DNA of 64,000 nt from Tsuneonella suprasediminis (GCF_003605755.1 NZ_RAHJ01000018.1:496001-560000), one strand, 5' to 3'; counted from the stretch's first letter, positions 32,885 to 42,243 are shown. Notes: generated by a model from the sequence alone, not told the origin. Numbers and translations are program-made.

Positions 32885-33348
32885 GGCGTGCGTCTGGCCG
32901 GGTATCGGGTGCCATCCTTGCGCGCATATCCATCGGGATCGAACTGCATATCGATGTCGGGATACGATCCGCTGTCGCGCGACTTGTCGCCCGCGCTGAT
33001 CGCCACGAATACGCAATCGGCATCGCTGCGGTTTTGCAGGTGATGCCCGTTCTCAACCCCGGCGACCCATGCGACTACATCGCCGGGGTGCAGCATGGTT
33101 TCGCCATCGTCTTCGATCAGCACGGCTTCTCCGGCCAGCATGACGAGCAGTTCGTCCTCCTCCCGGTGCCAATGCCGCTGAGAGGACCATGCGCCGGGTC
33201 TGAGCACGACATGGCTTGCCCCCATCCGGGTCAGACCAGAAGCAGGGGCGAGGCGGCGATACCAGCGCCCCTCCACCGGCCCATCATACGGAGCGGGATA
33301 GCCGGTGCGGTTGGTTTGCGGGATCGCGTCGAGATCGAGCTTGGGCAT
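32881..33348 (-). CDS. Cupin-domain protein
   Basis: A 155-residue single cupin. The metal-binding signature includes HWHREEDELLVMLAGEAVL (two His, Glu) and a later HHLQN. No signal peptide. The C-terminal 40 residues are polar and may be tail only. Members bind a metal and act as isomerases, dioxygenases or sensors; the specific reaction is unknown. Convergent with the nuclease, divergent from dapE (54 bases). Confidence 0.8.
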   Translation of the reverse strand: MPKLDLDAIPQTNRTGYPAPYDGPVEGRWYRRLAPASGLTRMGASHVVLRPGAWSSQRHWHREEDELLVMLAGEAVLIEDDGETMLHPGDVVAWVAGVENGHHLQNRSDADCVFVAISAGDKSRDSGSYPDIDMQFDPDGYARKDGTRYPARRTP

Positions 33349-33401
33349 GGTACAGTTCACCTTGCTGGATTGCCTGCTGCGGTTGGTATAGCGCCTTGCC
33401 G

Positions 33402-34544
33402 ATGACCGATGCCAGCACTTGCGGAAATGCAACCGACCTTGCCGAACGGCTGATTGCCTGCCCCAGCGTAACACCTGCTCAGGGGCTGGTGTTCGATGCA
33501 CTGGAAGCGATGCTGGTGCCGCTGGGGTTTGAGATAGACCGGTTTGTGCGGGGCGAGGCGCCCGATGGCCCGGTGGAAAACATGCTGGCCGTGCGTGCTG
33601 GCCCGGCGGGCAGCCGCCACTTCGCCTTCGCGGGGCATCTCGATGTCGTGCCGCCGGGGGAAGGGTGGACCAGCGCCCCGTTCGCGCCAGAGCGGCGGGG
33701 CGATCTGCTCTACGGTCGCGGGGCGGTCGACATGAAAGGCTCGATCGCGTCGATGGTCGCCGCGCTGGGGCAGATTCCCGCCGATGCAGGGACGATCAGT
33801 TTCATCATCACCGGGGACGAGGAAGGTCCGGCGGTTTATGGCACCCGCGCGCTGATCGACCGGATGCGCGAACGCGGCCTTGCGCCAGACTTATGCCTTG
33901 TGGGCGAGCCGACTTCGGTCAATCGTCTGGGCGATATGGTGAAAATCGGGCGGCGCGGGTCGGTCAATATCTGGCTGGAGGTGGAGGGTGTGCAGGGCCA
34001 TGTCGCCTATCCCCACAATGCCGACAATCCGATTCCCCGGCTGGTGGCGATGCTGGCCGAACTGGATGCGCTGGTGCTGGATGAAGGAACCGACTGGTTT
34101 CAGGCTTCCAATCTGGAAATCACCGATCTGGAAGTCGGCAATCCGGCGCACAACGTGATCCCCGCGCTGGCGAAGGCCCGCATCTCTATCCGTTTCAACG
34201 ACCTGCACACAGGCACGGAACTGGGTGCGAAAGTGAGCGAGATCGCGGCACGTTATGGCGGCAGAGCCATTCCCGTGATTTCGGGCGAAAGCTTCCTGAC
34301 CCCGCCGGGCGCATTTTCCGCCATGATTACAGAGGCGATCCGCGCCGAAACCGGCATCGAACCCGAACTGTCCACCAGCGGCGGCACATCGGATGCGCGG
34401 TTCCTGAAAGACGTATGCCCGGTGATCGAATTCGGTCTGTGCAACGCGACGATGCACAAGCGGGACGAAGCGGTGGCGATGGCCGATCTGGAGGCACTGG
34501 CGCGGATTTATGCGCGGGTTGCACAGGCGGCTCTGCGAAGCTGA
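33402..34544 (+). CDS. dapE: Succinyl-diaminopimelate desuccinylase
   Basis: A 380-residue M20 zinc amidohydrolase. The dimetal site includes GHLDVVPPG, the bridging Asp in GRGAVDMKG, and TGDEEGPA. The dimerisation lid follows (RGSVNIWLEVEG, then HVAYPHNADNP). It makes LL-diaminopimelate for lysine and peptidoglycan. Start at the ATG at 33402; upstream in-frame sequence is low complexity. With dapB at 37 kb it supports the succinylase DAP pathway. Confidence 0.94.
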   Translation: MTDASTCGNATDLAERLIACPSVTPAQGLVFDALEAMLVPLGFEIDRFVRGEAPDGPVENMLAVRAGPAGSRHFAFAGHLDVVPPGEGWTSAPFAPERRGDLLYGRGAVDMKGSIASMVAALGQIPADAGTISFIITGDEEGPAVYGTRALIDRMRERGLAPDLCLVGEPTSVNRLGDMVKIGRRGSVNIWLEVEGVQGHVAYPHNADNPIPRLVAMLAELDALVLDEGTDWFQASNLEITDLEVGNPAHNVIPALAKARISIRFNDLHTGTELGAKVSEIAARYGGRAIPVISGESFLTPPGAFSAMITEAIRAETGIEPELSTSGGTSDARFLKDVCPVIEFGLCNATMHKRDEAVAMADLEALARIYARVAQAALRS

Positions 34545-34602
34545 TTGTGTAGCGGCAAAACCGCTGTTACGCGAAGCGCCGGGATCGCAACGGGGGAATA
34601 CC

Positions 34603-35991
34603 ATGGTCACTGCCGCTCCAGCCAGCACGCCTGTGCCGGATAAACCGAAATCGCTATTTGGCTGGTTCTTTCATGCGCTGACCAAACATCTGACGGCGTG
34701 CATCATGGTCGGGCTTGTCCTGGGCGTGTTCGCGGGCTGGCTGGTGCACGAGGGGTACCTCGCCGGAATCCTCTCGAACGAGCATTGGGAGCGTGGCTTC
34801 CAGATGCTTTCCAATATTTTCCTCAACCTTATCAAAATGCTGGTCGCGCCGCTGGTGCTCGCCACGATCGTTTCGGGCCTTGCCCATATGGGTGACAGCA
34901 CAGCGGTGGGGCGTATCGGTTTTCGCGCGATTGCATGGTTCATCATCGCCAGCCTGATTTCGATCAGCCTTGGTCTGGTGATGGTCAACCTGTTCCAGCC
35001 GGGTGTAGGGGTGGATATTACTGCGCCGACACAGGCCGTGGGCGAAGTGAAGAAACTCGATTTCTACGAATTCATCGAGCATGTCTTCCCGAAGAACGTG
35101 ATCGGCGCGATGGCCGATAACAACGTTCTGCAAATCCTCGTTTTCGCGCTGTTCGCCGGGATCGGGCTGACTGCCTTGCGCGAACGCGGTGCGCCGCTGG
35201 TTCGCGGGGCAGAGGCACTGTCTGATCTAATGCTGGAAATCACCGGCTATGTGATGCGGTTCGCGCCTTTCGCAGTGTTTGGTGCGCTGGCCAATGTAGT
35301 GGCTGCCAACGGGCTGGGCATCCTTGTTGTCTATGCGCGGCTGGTTGGCGAATTCTACTTCGCGCTCGCTATCCTGTGGACGCTGCTCATATTGGCAGGA
35401 TGGGTGTTCTTGCGCGGGCGGGCGCTGTCGCTGGTGCGATATGTGCGGCAACCGGTGCTGATTGCATTCTCGACCGCATCCAGCGAAGCGGCGATGCCCA
35501 AGCTGTTCGAACAGCTTGACCGGTTCGGTGTCCCGCGCCGTATTTCCGGCCTGATGGTGCCGCTCGGCTACAGCTTCAACCTCGATGGTTCGATGATGTA
35601 CGCCAGCTTTGCGACGATCTTCATCGCGCAGGCATATGGGGTCGATCTGTCGATTGGCACGCAGATCATTATCATGCTGACATTGATGATCAGTTCCAAG
35701 GGGATTGCCGCCGTTCCGCGCGCCAGTCTGGTGGTGATCGCGGCCACGCTGGCGATGTTCGATCTGCCGATCGAAGGCATCGCGCTGGTTCTGGCGATCG
35801 ATCACTTCCTCGACATGGGCCGCACGGCAACCAATGTGCTGGGTAACGCTGTCGCGACGAGCGTGATCACCAAGTGGGAAGGGATGCTGCAGCCGATGCG
35901 CGATCCCGATCTCGACGATCCGGTGGCACCGCACCATACGTCCGAAGATGGGCGCAAGGGGCTGAACCTCGACCCGCAGGCGAACGAATAG
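34603..35991 (+). CDS. Dicarboxylate/amino acid:cation symporter (DAACS family)
   Basis: A 462-residue transporter with eight to ten membrane segments. The serine-rich hairpin is AFSTASSEAAMPKLFE, and the second signature is GYSFNLDGSMMYASFATIFIA. It also has FLDMGRTATNVLGNAVAT. It takes up C4-dicarboxylates or acidic amino acids with Na+ or H+. The subtype (DctA or GltP) is not decided by sequence here. A short charged C-tail follows. It stands alone after dapE, with family-1 repeats after it. Confidence 0.92.
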   Translation: MVTAAPASTPVPDKPKSLFGWFFHALTKHLTACIMVGLVLGVFAGWLVHEGYLAGILSNEHWERGFQMLSNIFLNLIKMLVAPLVLATIVSGLAHMGDSTAVGRIGFRAIAWFIIASLISISLGLVMVNLFQPGVGVDITAPTQAVGEVKKLDFYEFIEHVFPKNVIGAMADNNVLQILVFALFAGIGLTALRERGAPLVRGAEALSDLMLEITGYVMRFAPFAVFGALANVVAANGLGILVVYARLVGEFYFALAILWTLLILAGWVFLRGRALSLVRYVRQPVLIAFSTASSEAAMPKLFEQLDRFGVPRRISGLMVPLGYSFNLDGSMMYASFATIFIAQAYGVDLSIGTQIIIMLTLMISSKGIAAVPRASLVVIAATLAMFDLPIEGIALVLAIDHFLDMGRTATNVLGNAVATSVITKWEGMLQPMRDPDLDDPVAPHHTSEDGRKGLNLDPQANE

Positions 35992-36080
35992 GGCTTAGGG
36001 CCAATTCGCCTTCGGGTGATGGTGTGGCGGACGCAAAGCTGGCCTTTGTGGACCGTTACAGAGCGCTGGTGTGTCCTTCC

Positions 36081-36197
36081 CGTCATTACGAAGGGTGGGG
36101 AGACGGCAATCCAAAGAGTGCACGTCATCTCCATCGCAACCGGTGCGATGGGCGGCATCGTCGATCCATGGATTGCTTCACTGCGTTCGCAATGACG
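36081..36197. repeat. Dispersed palindromic repeat family 1, copy B
   Basis: Begins CGTCATTACGAAGGGTGGGG and ends CTGCGTTCGCAATGACG. The left arm is diverged from copies A and C. The right part (GGGCGGCATCGTCGATCCATG onward) nearly matches copy C. Confidence 0.78.
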
Positions 36198-36263
36198 AAG
36201 GGGTGGGCGGGTAGCGGAGTAATGCGGGCAAGACTAAGGCCCCCCCAATGCCCCTGTCCTGCT

Positions 36264-36382
36264 CGTCATTGCGAGGAGCGGAGCGACGCGGCAATCCATG
36301 GTCCGAACATCCCCTCCATCGCAACCGCCGCTATGGGCGGCATCGTCGATCCATGGATTGCTTCACTGCGTTCGCAATGACG
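36264..36382. repeat. Dispersed palindromic repeat family 1, copy C
   Basis: The best-preserved copy: left arm CGTCATTGCGAGGAGCGGAG with CAATCCATGG, right arm CCATGGATTGCTTCACTGCG to AATGACG. It repeats copy B at an offset of about 183-185 bases, including the 3' flank GTAGCGGAGTAATGCGGG (copy C has ATAGCGGAG). Confidence 0.82.
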
Positions 36383-36441
36383 AAGGAGTGGGTGGATAGC
36401 GGAGTAATGCGGGAAGCCGCCATTTGCAGGTCGCCAGAAGC

Positions 36442-37092
36442 CTAGCGTCCCTTGGGTTTTTCCATCACCTTGCTGCGATAGCTGCACAGATCGGCCACTG
36501 TGCAGCGCCAGCATTCCGGGGTGCGCGCCTTGCATACATAGCGGCCATGCAGGATCAGCCAGTGATGAGCGCCCAGTCGGAAGGGGCCGGGCACCCGCTT
36601 TTCCAGCTTCGCCTCGACCGCTTCGGGGGTTTTGCCCTTGGCCAGCCCGGTGCGGTTACCGACACGGAAGATATGCGTATCGACGGCGAAAGTTTCTTGC
36701 CCAAACCAGCAGTTGAGCACGACGTTCGCTGTCTTGCGCCCGACACCGGGCAGCCTGACCAGTTCTTCGCGCGTACCGGGAACCTCGCCGCCATACTCGT
36801 CCACCAGTAACCGGCTGAGCGCGATGACGTTTTTGGCCTTCGAATTGAACAGGCCGATGGTCTTGATATGCTCTTTCAAGCCATCCTCGCCCAACTCCAG
36901 CATTTGTTGGGGAGTTTTCACTTTGGCGAACAGCGCCCGCGTGGCCTTGTTTACCCCCACGTCGGTCGCCTGTGCCGATAATGCCACGGCGACGACAAGC
37001 TGGTAGGCGTTGCCATATTCCAGCTCGGTTTCCGGTTCGGGGTTATCCTCCGCCAGGCGGCGGAAAAATTCGAAAATCTGGTCTTTGGTCAT
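36442..37092 (-). CDS. nth: Endonuclease III (Nth)
   Basis: A 216-residue base-excision enzyme. The helix-hairpin-helix LPGVGRKTANVV is followed by the catalytic Asp in AVDTHIFRV. The catalytic Lys lies in the IKTIGLFNSKAKN region. The [4Fe-4S] motif is Cys-x6-Cys-x2-Cys-x5-Cys (CKARTPECWRCTVADLC). It removes oxidised pyrimidines. The start is the ATG of TKDQIFEF; the upstream frame overlaps dapB. It follows dapB by 10 bases. Confidence 0.94.
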   Translation of the reverse strand: MTKDQIFEFFRRLAEDNPEPETELEYGNAYQLVVAVALSAQATDVGVNKATRALFAKVKTPQQMLELGEDGLKEHIKTIGLFNSKAKNVIALSRLLVDEYGGEVPGTREELVRLPGVGRKTANVVLNCWFGQETFAVDTHIFRVGNRTGLAKGKTPEAVEAKLEKRVPGPFRLGAHHWLILHGRYVCKARTPECWRCTVADLCSYRSKVMEKPKGR

Positions 37093-37102
37093 CGCACGCG
37101 GA

Positions 37103-37831
37103 TCACAGCCCCAGAACCTGCGGCATCGTATAGCGCCCGGCATCCCGATCCACGAGCCACACGGCCCCCTTCACCGCGCCGCGTGCGAAAATCATCCGGC
37201 TTTCTGCGCTGTGCGACAGAGTGATACGCTCATCCTCCCCTGCCAGAATAACACTGTGTTCCCCGGCCACAGTGCCGCCACGCAACGATGCAAAGCCGAT
37301 TGCCCCCTCGGCACGGGCACCGGTCTGTCCGTCGCGACCGCGTTCGGAATGGGCCGCCAGATCGATCCCGCGCCCTTCGGCCGCCGCTTCGCCCAGCAGC
37401 AAGGCAGTGCCCGACGGGGCATCCACCTTCATCCGGTGGTGCATTTCCAGCACTTCGATATCCCAGTCTGGCCCCAGACGCGCGGTCGCGTCGCGCACCA
37501 GATGGGCGAGCAGGGTTACACCAAGCGAGGTGTTGCCTGTCTGCAGCACGGCAATCGCCTGCGCCGCTGCATCGATCGCGGCATGGTGCCGTTCCTCCAG
37601 ACCGGTCGTTCCGATCAGGATCGGCACGCCCGCCCCGATAGCGGCATGTAAATTCCCTTCCAGCGCAGCGGGAGAGGAGAAATCGACCAGCACGTCGCAC
37701 TCATCCGCCAGTTCTGCCGTATCGCCGCCGCGATCCACGCCGCCTGCCATTGTGTGCCCGGCGGCCTCCACTGCATTCACCAATGCGTGGCCCATGCGGC
37801 CGTCACTGCCGATAATTCCAATTCGTGCCAT
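37103..37831 (-). CDS. dapB: 4-hydroxy-tetrahydrodipicolinate reductase
   Basis: A 242-residue Rossmann enzyme. GIIGSDGRMG binds NAD(P)H, and EMHHRMKVDAPSGTAL carries the catalytic His and Lys. It reduces the dipicolinate intermediate in lysine/DAP synthesis. nth is its downstream operon partner (10-base gap). Divergent from the sirtuin gene. Confidence 0.94.
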   Translation of the reverse strand: MARIGIIGSDGRMGHALVNAVEAAGHTMAGGVDRGGDTAELADECDVLVDFSSPAALEGNLHAAIGAGVPILIGTTGLEERHHAAIDAAAQAIAVLQTGNTSLGVTLLAHLVRDATARLGPDWDIEVLEMHHRMKVDAPSGTALLLGEAAAEGRGIDLAAHSERGRDGQTGARAEGAIGFASLRGGTVAGEHSVILAGEDERITLSHSAESRMIFARGAVKGAVWLVDRDAGRYTMPQVLGL

Positions 37832-37867
37832 TGCCAGTCCCCGATTGCTCGTGCTTCATTGCCGGGC

Positions 37868-38575
37868 ATGGCAGACATCCGCAACATCGTCATCCTTACC
37901 GGTGCGGGGATAAGCGCCGAAAGTGGCATCGATACCTTCCGCGACGCCGGTGGCCTGTGGGAGCAGCACCGGGTGGAAGACGTCGCCACGCCAGAGGCGT
38001 TCGCACGGGATCCCGACCTCGTTCTGCGGTTTTACGACATGCGGCGCGATGCCATCCAGACCAAAACGCCCAATCCCGCGCATCGGGCGCTGGCGCGGCT
38101 TGATCGCGAATGGGAAGGGGGGCTGTTGATCGTGACTCAGAATGTCGACGATCTGCATGAACGCGCCGGTGCCGAGCGCGTTCTTCATATGCACGGCGAA
38201 CACCTCAACGCATGGTGCACCGCGTGCGATACGCGCAGCCGCTGGACCGGTCCGTTGATCGACCGACCTGACTGTCCCGCTTGTGGCGAGCCGCGCCTGC
38301 GCCCCGACATCGTGTGGTTTGGCGAAATGCCCTATCGCATGGAGGATATTTACGCGGCGATGCGAGGGGCGCATCTGTTTGTGTCTATCGGCACCAGCGG
38401 GGCCGTCTATCCGGCGGCAGGTTTCGTGCGCGACGCGCGTAGTCTGGGCGCGAAGACGCTCGAACTGAACCTCGAACGCAGTCAGGGCAGTGGCTGGTTC
38501 GACGAAACGCGGCTTGGCCCGGCGAGCGAGCTCGTGCCTTCGTGGGTGGATGAAGTGCTGAGCCAGCAGAACTGA
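37868..38575 (+). CDS. cobB: NAD-dependent protein deacylase (sirtuin, CobB-type)
   Basis: A 235-residue Sir2 protein. GAGISAESGIDTFR (12-25) and QNVDDLH (91-97) form the NAD site, and His109 is catalytic. The zinc is bound by Cys117/Cys120 and Cys136/Cys139. Tyr56 and Arg59 (FYDMRR) match the Y-x2-R of class III desuccinylases (SIRT5/CobB), so both acetyl and succinyl lysine may be removed. The start is the ATG of ADIRNIVIL. Divergent from dapB; no acyltransferase gene nearby. Confidence 0.9.
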   Translation: MADIRNIVILTGAGISAESGIDTFRDAGGLWEQHRVEDVATPEAFARDPDLVLRFYDMRRDAIQTKTPNPAHRALARLDREWEGGLLIVTQNVDDLHERAGAERVLHMHGEHLNAWCTACDTRSRWTGPLIDRPDCPACGEPRLRPDIVWFGEMPYRMEDIYAAMRGAHLFVSIGTSGAVYPAAGFVRDARSLGAKTLELNLERSQGSGWFDETRLGPASELVPSWVDEVLSQQN

Positions 38576-38594
38576 GTGCTGGCCTGCCTGTATA

Positions 38595-39161
38595 TCACGG
38601 CATTGGCATGAATATGCGGCGCATCGCCAGGCCGACAATCGCGCCGATCACCGTAATCGCCACGACTGCTAGTGCGAGGTGCTCTATCCGGTGGAGTTCC
38701 GCCCCCGCCGCAGTCAGGCCGGTTGCGAACAAATATCCGGCTGAGCTGACAATGACCGCCCAGAGCGCGGCGGCGATCACGTTGAGGATGGCGAAACGTG
38801 GCCACGCGACCTGAGAGGTGCCGAGCGTTATCGGGCTGACGGTTCGCAAGCCCCACATGAAGCGGAACGCCAGTATGAAGGGCGTCGGGTTACGCTCGAT
38901 CATGGCCAGCACCCGGCCATAGGTTGCGCGCGAGGTAACGCGACGGACGAGCCATGAATCGCGTAGATAGCGGCCAAGGAAGAAGTAGAACTGATCGAGC
39001 ATGCACGAACCGACCGCTGCGGCCAGCATCACCTGATCGAGCGGCATCAGCCCGCGATGGGCCAGCAATCCGCCGGTGGCGACGACAGCTTCCCCTTCGA
39101 AAGCTGCGCCCAGACCAACAGCCAGCAGCCCGTATTGCGCGATGAAGCCCTCTATCGTCAT
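38595..39161 (-). CDS. DedA family membrane protein
   Basis: A 188-residue VTT/DedA-domain protein with about five membrane segments. Signature parts are EGEAVVATGGLLA near the start and RFMWGLRTVSP in the middle. DedA proteins affect envelope integrity and proton balance and may scramble or flip lipids. It is downstream of the ThiF gene (34-base gap) in a five-gene minus-strand run with dnaA. Confidence 0.87.
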   Translation of the reverse strand: MTIEGFIAQYGLLAVGLGAAFEGEAVVATGGLLAHRGLMPLDQVMLAAAVGSCMLDQFYFFLGRYLRDSWLVRRVTSRATYGRVLAMIERNPTPFILAFRFMWGLRTVSPITLGTSQVAWPRFAILNVIAAALWAVIVSSAGYLFATGLTAAGAELHRIEHLALAVVAITVIGAIVGLAMRRIFMPMP

Positions 39162-39195
39162 CGCGCACTGCGATGAGGCTTGCAGGTGGGCTGGC

Positions 39196-39969
39196 TTATG
39201 CAGTTGCGCCGCATGTCTTGCACTGCGGGTCTTTGGGGATGGTCATCGACCGCATTCCCGGTTGCAGACCGTCAAGCAGGTGGACGATGCCCCACTGTGC
39301 AGGCCCCATCGCGCCGACAGGGGCCAGCAGGGCGCGGACGGTTTGCATCGCCGCGAATGTCCCGACCCAGCCCGCCATCGCGCCCAGCATCCCGTCGTCC
39401 GCGCACGTATCGCAATCGTCCGCATCGAACGCATCGCCCACGAAACACCGATAACAAGGGGAGTCGGCAAGGTGCCCGGCGAAAGCAGCCACTTGCCCCT
39501 GAAACCGCCCGACTGCCGCGCTCAGCAACGGAACGCCCATTGCGACACAGGCATCGGACACTGCCAGGCGGGTGGCGAAGTTATCGGTGCCGTCCAGCAC
39601 GATGCTGGCCCCGGTCACGATCTGCGGTGCGCGGCTGCCGTCGATCCGCCGGTCATCCAGCTCCACCGCGATCTTCGGGTCGAAATTGGCCAGCCAGCGG
39701 CGCGCCGATACGGCCTTGCCGTGGCCGACATCGCGTTCGGCATAGATCGTCTGGCGCTGCAGATTGCTGGCATCGACGGTATCGTCATCCACCAGTGTCA
39801 GCTTGCCGATGCCTGCACCGGCCAGATATTGCAGCGCCGGGCTGCCGATGCCGCCGAGACCGACGATCACTACATGCGCGTCTGCGAGCGCGACCTGCCC
39901 CACACCGCCGATTTCCGGCAGGACGATATGCCGCGCGAAGCGACTCAGACGTTCCGGAGTAAGGGTCAT
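39196..39969 (-). CDS. ThiF/MoeB/HesA family adenylyltransferase
   Basis: A 257-residue E1-like protein. ATP binding is by VGLGGIGSPALQYLAGAGIG, with VDDDTVDASNLQRQ and the Asp/Arg pair of DGTDNFATR. The zinc ligands are CYRC and CKTC. It adenylates the C-terminal Gly-Gly of a small sulfur carrier (MoaD or ThiS type). Which carrier is used is not clear, since no moaD, thiS or moaE is nearby. The start overlaps the DUF983 stop (ATGA). Confidence 0.87.
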   Translation of the reverse strand: MTLTPERLSRFARHIVLPEIGGVGQVALADAHVVIVGLGGIGSPALQYLAGAGIGKLTLVDDDTVDASNLQRQTIYAERDVGHGKAVSARRWLANFDPKIAVELDDRRIDGSRAPQIVTGASIVLDGTDNFATRLAVSDACVAMGVPLLSAAVGRFQGQVAAFAGHLADSPCYRCFVGDAFDADDCDTCADDGMLGAMAGWVGTFAAMQTVRALLAPVGAMGPAQWGIVHLLDGLQPGMRSMTIPKDPQCKTCGATA

Positions 39970-40409
39970 TTCCGGTCGGAAATCGGGCTGGTGTCAGGAC
40001 GTTCGCGCTTGAATCCGAGCATTCCCAGCCACCATTGCAGAGCGATCACAGCACCTTTGGTCGGCTGCAAACCCAGCAGAACCATTGCCGTTGCCAGCGG
40101 GATGATGATGGCCGACGCCGCCCACGACGACATGTCGAAATCGAGGATCAGCATAATCATCAGCGGGGCCAGCAAATGCCCGGTGGCGAAGATCGCGATG
40201 TAGGCGGGAATGTCGTCCGCCCGCGCAAGGGTCCAGTCCTGCCCGCAAGCGCGGCAGCGATCCACCGGCTTCAACCATTTGCGAAACAGCTCCCCACCGC
40301 CGCAGCGCGGACAATGCCCGCTCGCCCCGCGCCGCGCAGCCTGCCAGTAAGTTGCCGGTAATTCAGCGGGATGGGCGTGGTCGATGGCCGTGGAGTCTGT
40401 GGGGGTCAT
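39966..40409 (-). CDS. DUF983 membrane protein with zinc ribbon
   Basis: A 147-residue protein. The zinc ribbon is CPRCGGGELFRKWLK and CRACGQDW, then two membrane segments (about residues 68-90 and 97-117). DUF983 proteins are found in alphaproteobacteria near respiratory or sulfur genes with no known function. It is coupled by ATGA to the ThiF gene, and dnaA ends 23 bases upstream. Confidence 0.87.
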   Translation of the reverse strand: MTPTDSTAIDHAHPAELPATYWQAARRGASGHCPRCGGGELFRKWLKPVDRCRACGQDWTLARADDIPAYIAIFATGHLLAPLMIMLILDFDMSSWAASAIIIPLATAMVLLGLQPTKGAVIALQWWLGMLGFKRERPDTSPISDRK

Positions 40410-40432
40410 TCAGCCCCCATAGCGCAATACGC

Positions 40433-41899
40433 TCAGCTTTCCAGTTGTCTCAGCAAGCTGCGGACGTCGCCATCCATATCGGCATCGCGCTGCCGCAGGT
40501 CTTCGATCAGGCGAACCGCGTGAATGACTGTCGAATGGTCACGCCCGCCGAACTTGCGGCCGATTTCGGGATAAGAGCGGGGAGTCAGTACCTTGGAAAG
40601 GTACATCGCCACCTGTCGCGGGCGAACCACAGCGCGGGCGCGCCGTTTGCTGGCCATTTCCGCGCGGTCGATGCGATAGAACTGGCAAACCGTGCGCTGG
40701 ATTTCATCGATCGTGATCCGGCGGCGATTGGCCGACAGGATATCGGTGAGCTGTTCCTCGGCAAGCTGGAGAGACACTTCCTGCCCGGTTAGCTGAGCAT
40801 AGGCGATCAGCTTGTTAAGGCCACCGACCAGTTCGCGCACGTTGCGCGTGACGGTGCGAGCGAGAAAATCGATCACGTCCGCCGGCACATCCAGCGGCGC
40901 GAACTTGGTCAGCTTGGATTCGAGAATCTTGCGCCGCAATTCCATATCGGCGGGCTGGATATCCGCTACCAGCCCCATCGACAGGCGGCTGAGCAGGCGC
41001 GGTTCGACCCCGTCGAGTGCCTGTGGCGCACGGTCGGCGGCGAAGACCAGCCGCTTGCCTTCGGCCAGCAGCGCGTCGATGGTATAGAGCAGTTCTTCCT
41101 GTGCGCTGGCCTTGCCGATGATGAACTGGATATCGTCCACCAGCAGCAGATCGAAGCTACGCAGGCGTGCCTTGAATTCGATTGTCTGGTTCGATTTCAG
41201 CGCCTGCACGAATTCGACCATAAACCGTTCGGCGCTGCAGTAGAAGATCCGCGCCCGCGGATGGGCCGCGAGATAGGCGTGGCCAATGGCGTGAAGCAGG
41301 TGGGTCTTGCCCTGTCCTGTCGCTGCCTTGAGGTAAAGCGGGCTGAACTGCGGCTGTTCGATGGCTGCCATCCGCTGAGCGGCATTGCAGGCCAGCACAT
41401 TCGCTTCGCCAGTGACGAAGGCCGCGAAAGTCAGCGACGGGTCCAGCCCGACAGACGATGTGAAGCCGCGATCGCCAATCGTACCGGCGGCAACAGCAAT
41501 CATGTTGGGATCGCCGCCATCGTTGGCCGCGCGGTGGCCTTCCCCGAAGCTCAGCTCAGGCAGTTTGCGGCGGCCCGGATGGACCGCGATCTTTACATGG
41601 CGCACTTCGCTGCGGGCGATTTTCCACGCGAGCGAGAGCCGATCATGGAATCGGTCGTTGACCCAGTTGGCCGAGAATTCGGTGGGCAGGTACAGGTTGA
41701 GGGTGCCGGTGTCTTCTTCGAAACCACCGACCTGAATCGGTTTGATCCACTGGCTGTGAAGCTGGTGACCAAGATCTTTCCGCAGTCCCAGGCTGATGTC
41801 TGCCCAATCAGCCGCAAGGTTTACTGCCTCCAGATCTTCCATCCCGTCTTCACCCTTTTTGCGTCGCGGCGTGCCTGCAACGCCATTCAATTCGGCCAT
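40433..41899 (-). CDS. dnaA: Chromosomal replication initiator protein DnaA
   Basis: A 488-residue AAA+ initiator. Domain I spans about residues 30-105 (WADISLGLRKDLGHQLHSQW). Walker A ATGQGKT is at 193-199, and the Walker B motif LLVDDIQF follows. The DNA-binding domain IV carries YLSKVLTPRSYPEIGRKFGGRDHSTVIHA. It opens oriC. The ATG used is at 41899; a second ATG at 41842 (EDLEAVNL) is possible. No DnaA boxes (TTATNCACA) were seen in the flanks. Confidence 0.95.
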   Translation of the reverse strand: MAELNGVAGTPRRKKGEDGMEDLEAVNLAADWADISLGLRKDLGHQLHSQWIKPIQVGGFEEDTGTLNLYLPTEFSANWVNDRFHDRLSLAWKIARSEVRHVKIAVHPGRRKLPELSFGEGHRAANDGGDPNMIAVAAGTIGDRGFTSSVGLDPSLTFAAFVTGEANVLACNAAQRMAAIEQPQFSPLYLKAATGQGKTHLLHAIGHAYLAAHPRARIFYCSAERFMVEFVQALKSNQTIEFKARLRSFDLLLVDDIQFIIGKASAQEELLYTIDALLAEGKRLVFAADRAPQALDGVEPRLLSRLSMGLVADIQPADMELRRKILESKLTKFAPLDVPADVIDFLARTVTRNVRELVGGLNKLIAYAQLTGQEVSLQLAEEQLTDILSANRRRITIDEIQRTVCQFYRIDRAEMASKRRARAVVRPRQVAMYLSKVLTPRSYPEIGRKFGGRDHSTVIHAVRLIEDLRQRDADMDGDVRSLLRQLES

Positions 41900-42123
41900 T
41901 GGTTCCAGCCCCCACGAAATCGGCGCCCGACTGAATATCGGGCCCGCATACCAGCTTCAATTTGGACACAGCTTCGCCGTTGCCCGGAATCCCCCGACGC
42001 CGGGCTAGGAAGCCTGATCCAGTGATGTGAATCAGCGCTGTCCAACCGCTGATGCAATCTTCAATTCAACAGCGCGGGCCTGCTGGCAAGGGCAGGGGCG
42101 CAAAATTTTTGAAATAAACCCGG

Positions 42124-42135
42124 TTGACTCGTCAA
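42124..42135. promoter_or_regulatory. Dyad upstream of dnaA
   Basis: TTGAC and GTCAA separated by two bases lie 225 bases upstream of the dnaA start. A regulator site is possible; no evidence beyond symmetry. Confidence 0.25.
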
Positions 42136-42243
42136 AAACCTAAGCTTTGCATATAAGTCACTGAAAAGAAGTAATTTAAATATTACAGCCTCGCGAATCG
42201 GCGGATTTCCTAGCTTTTTGACGATTCGATTACAGCGCACACG

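Larger units (their letters stand above)
35992..36441. other. 450-base gap filled by two repeat copies, no gene
   Basis: Contains repeat family 1 copies B and C. No ORF with a known fold was seen; long overlapping ORFs on both strands are repeat-derived. Confidence 0.65.

Noticed and set aside
35874-36445. Overlapping ORFs in the repeat gap after the symporter
   Set aside because: They are made of the family-1 repeat in several frames and both strands; no fold and no RBS.
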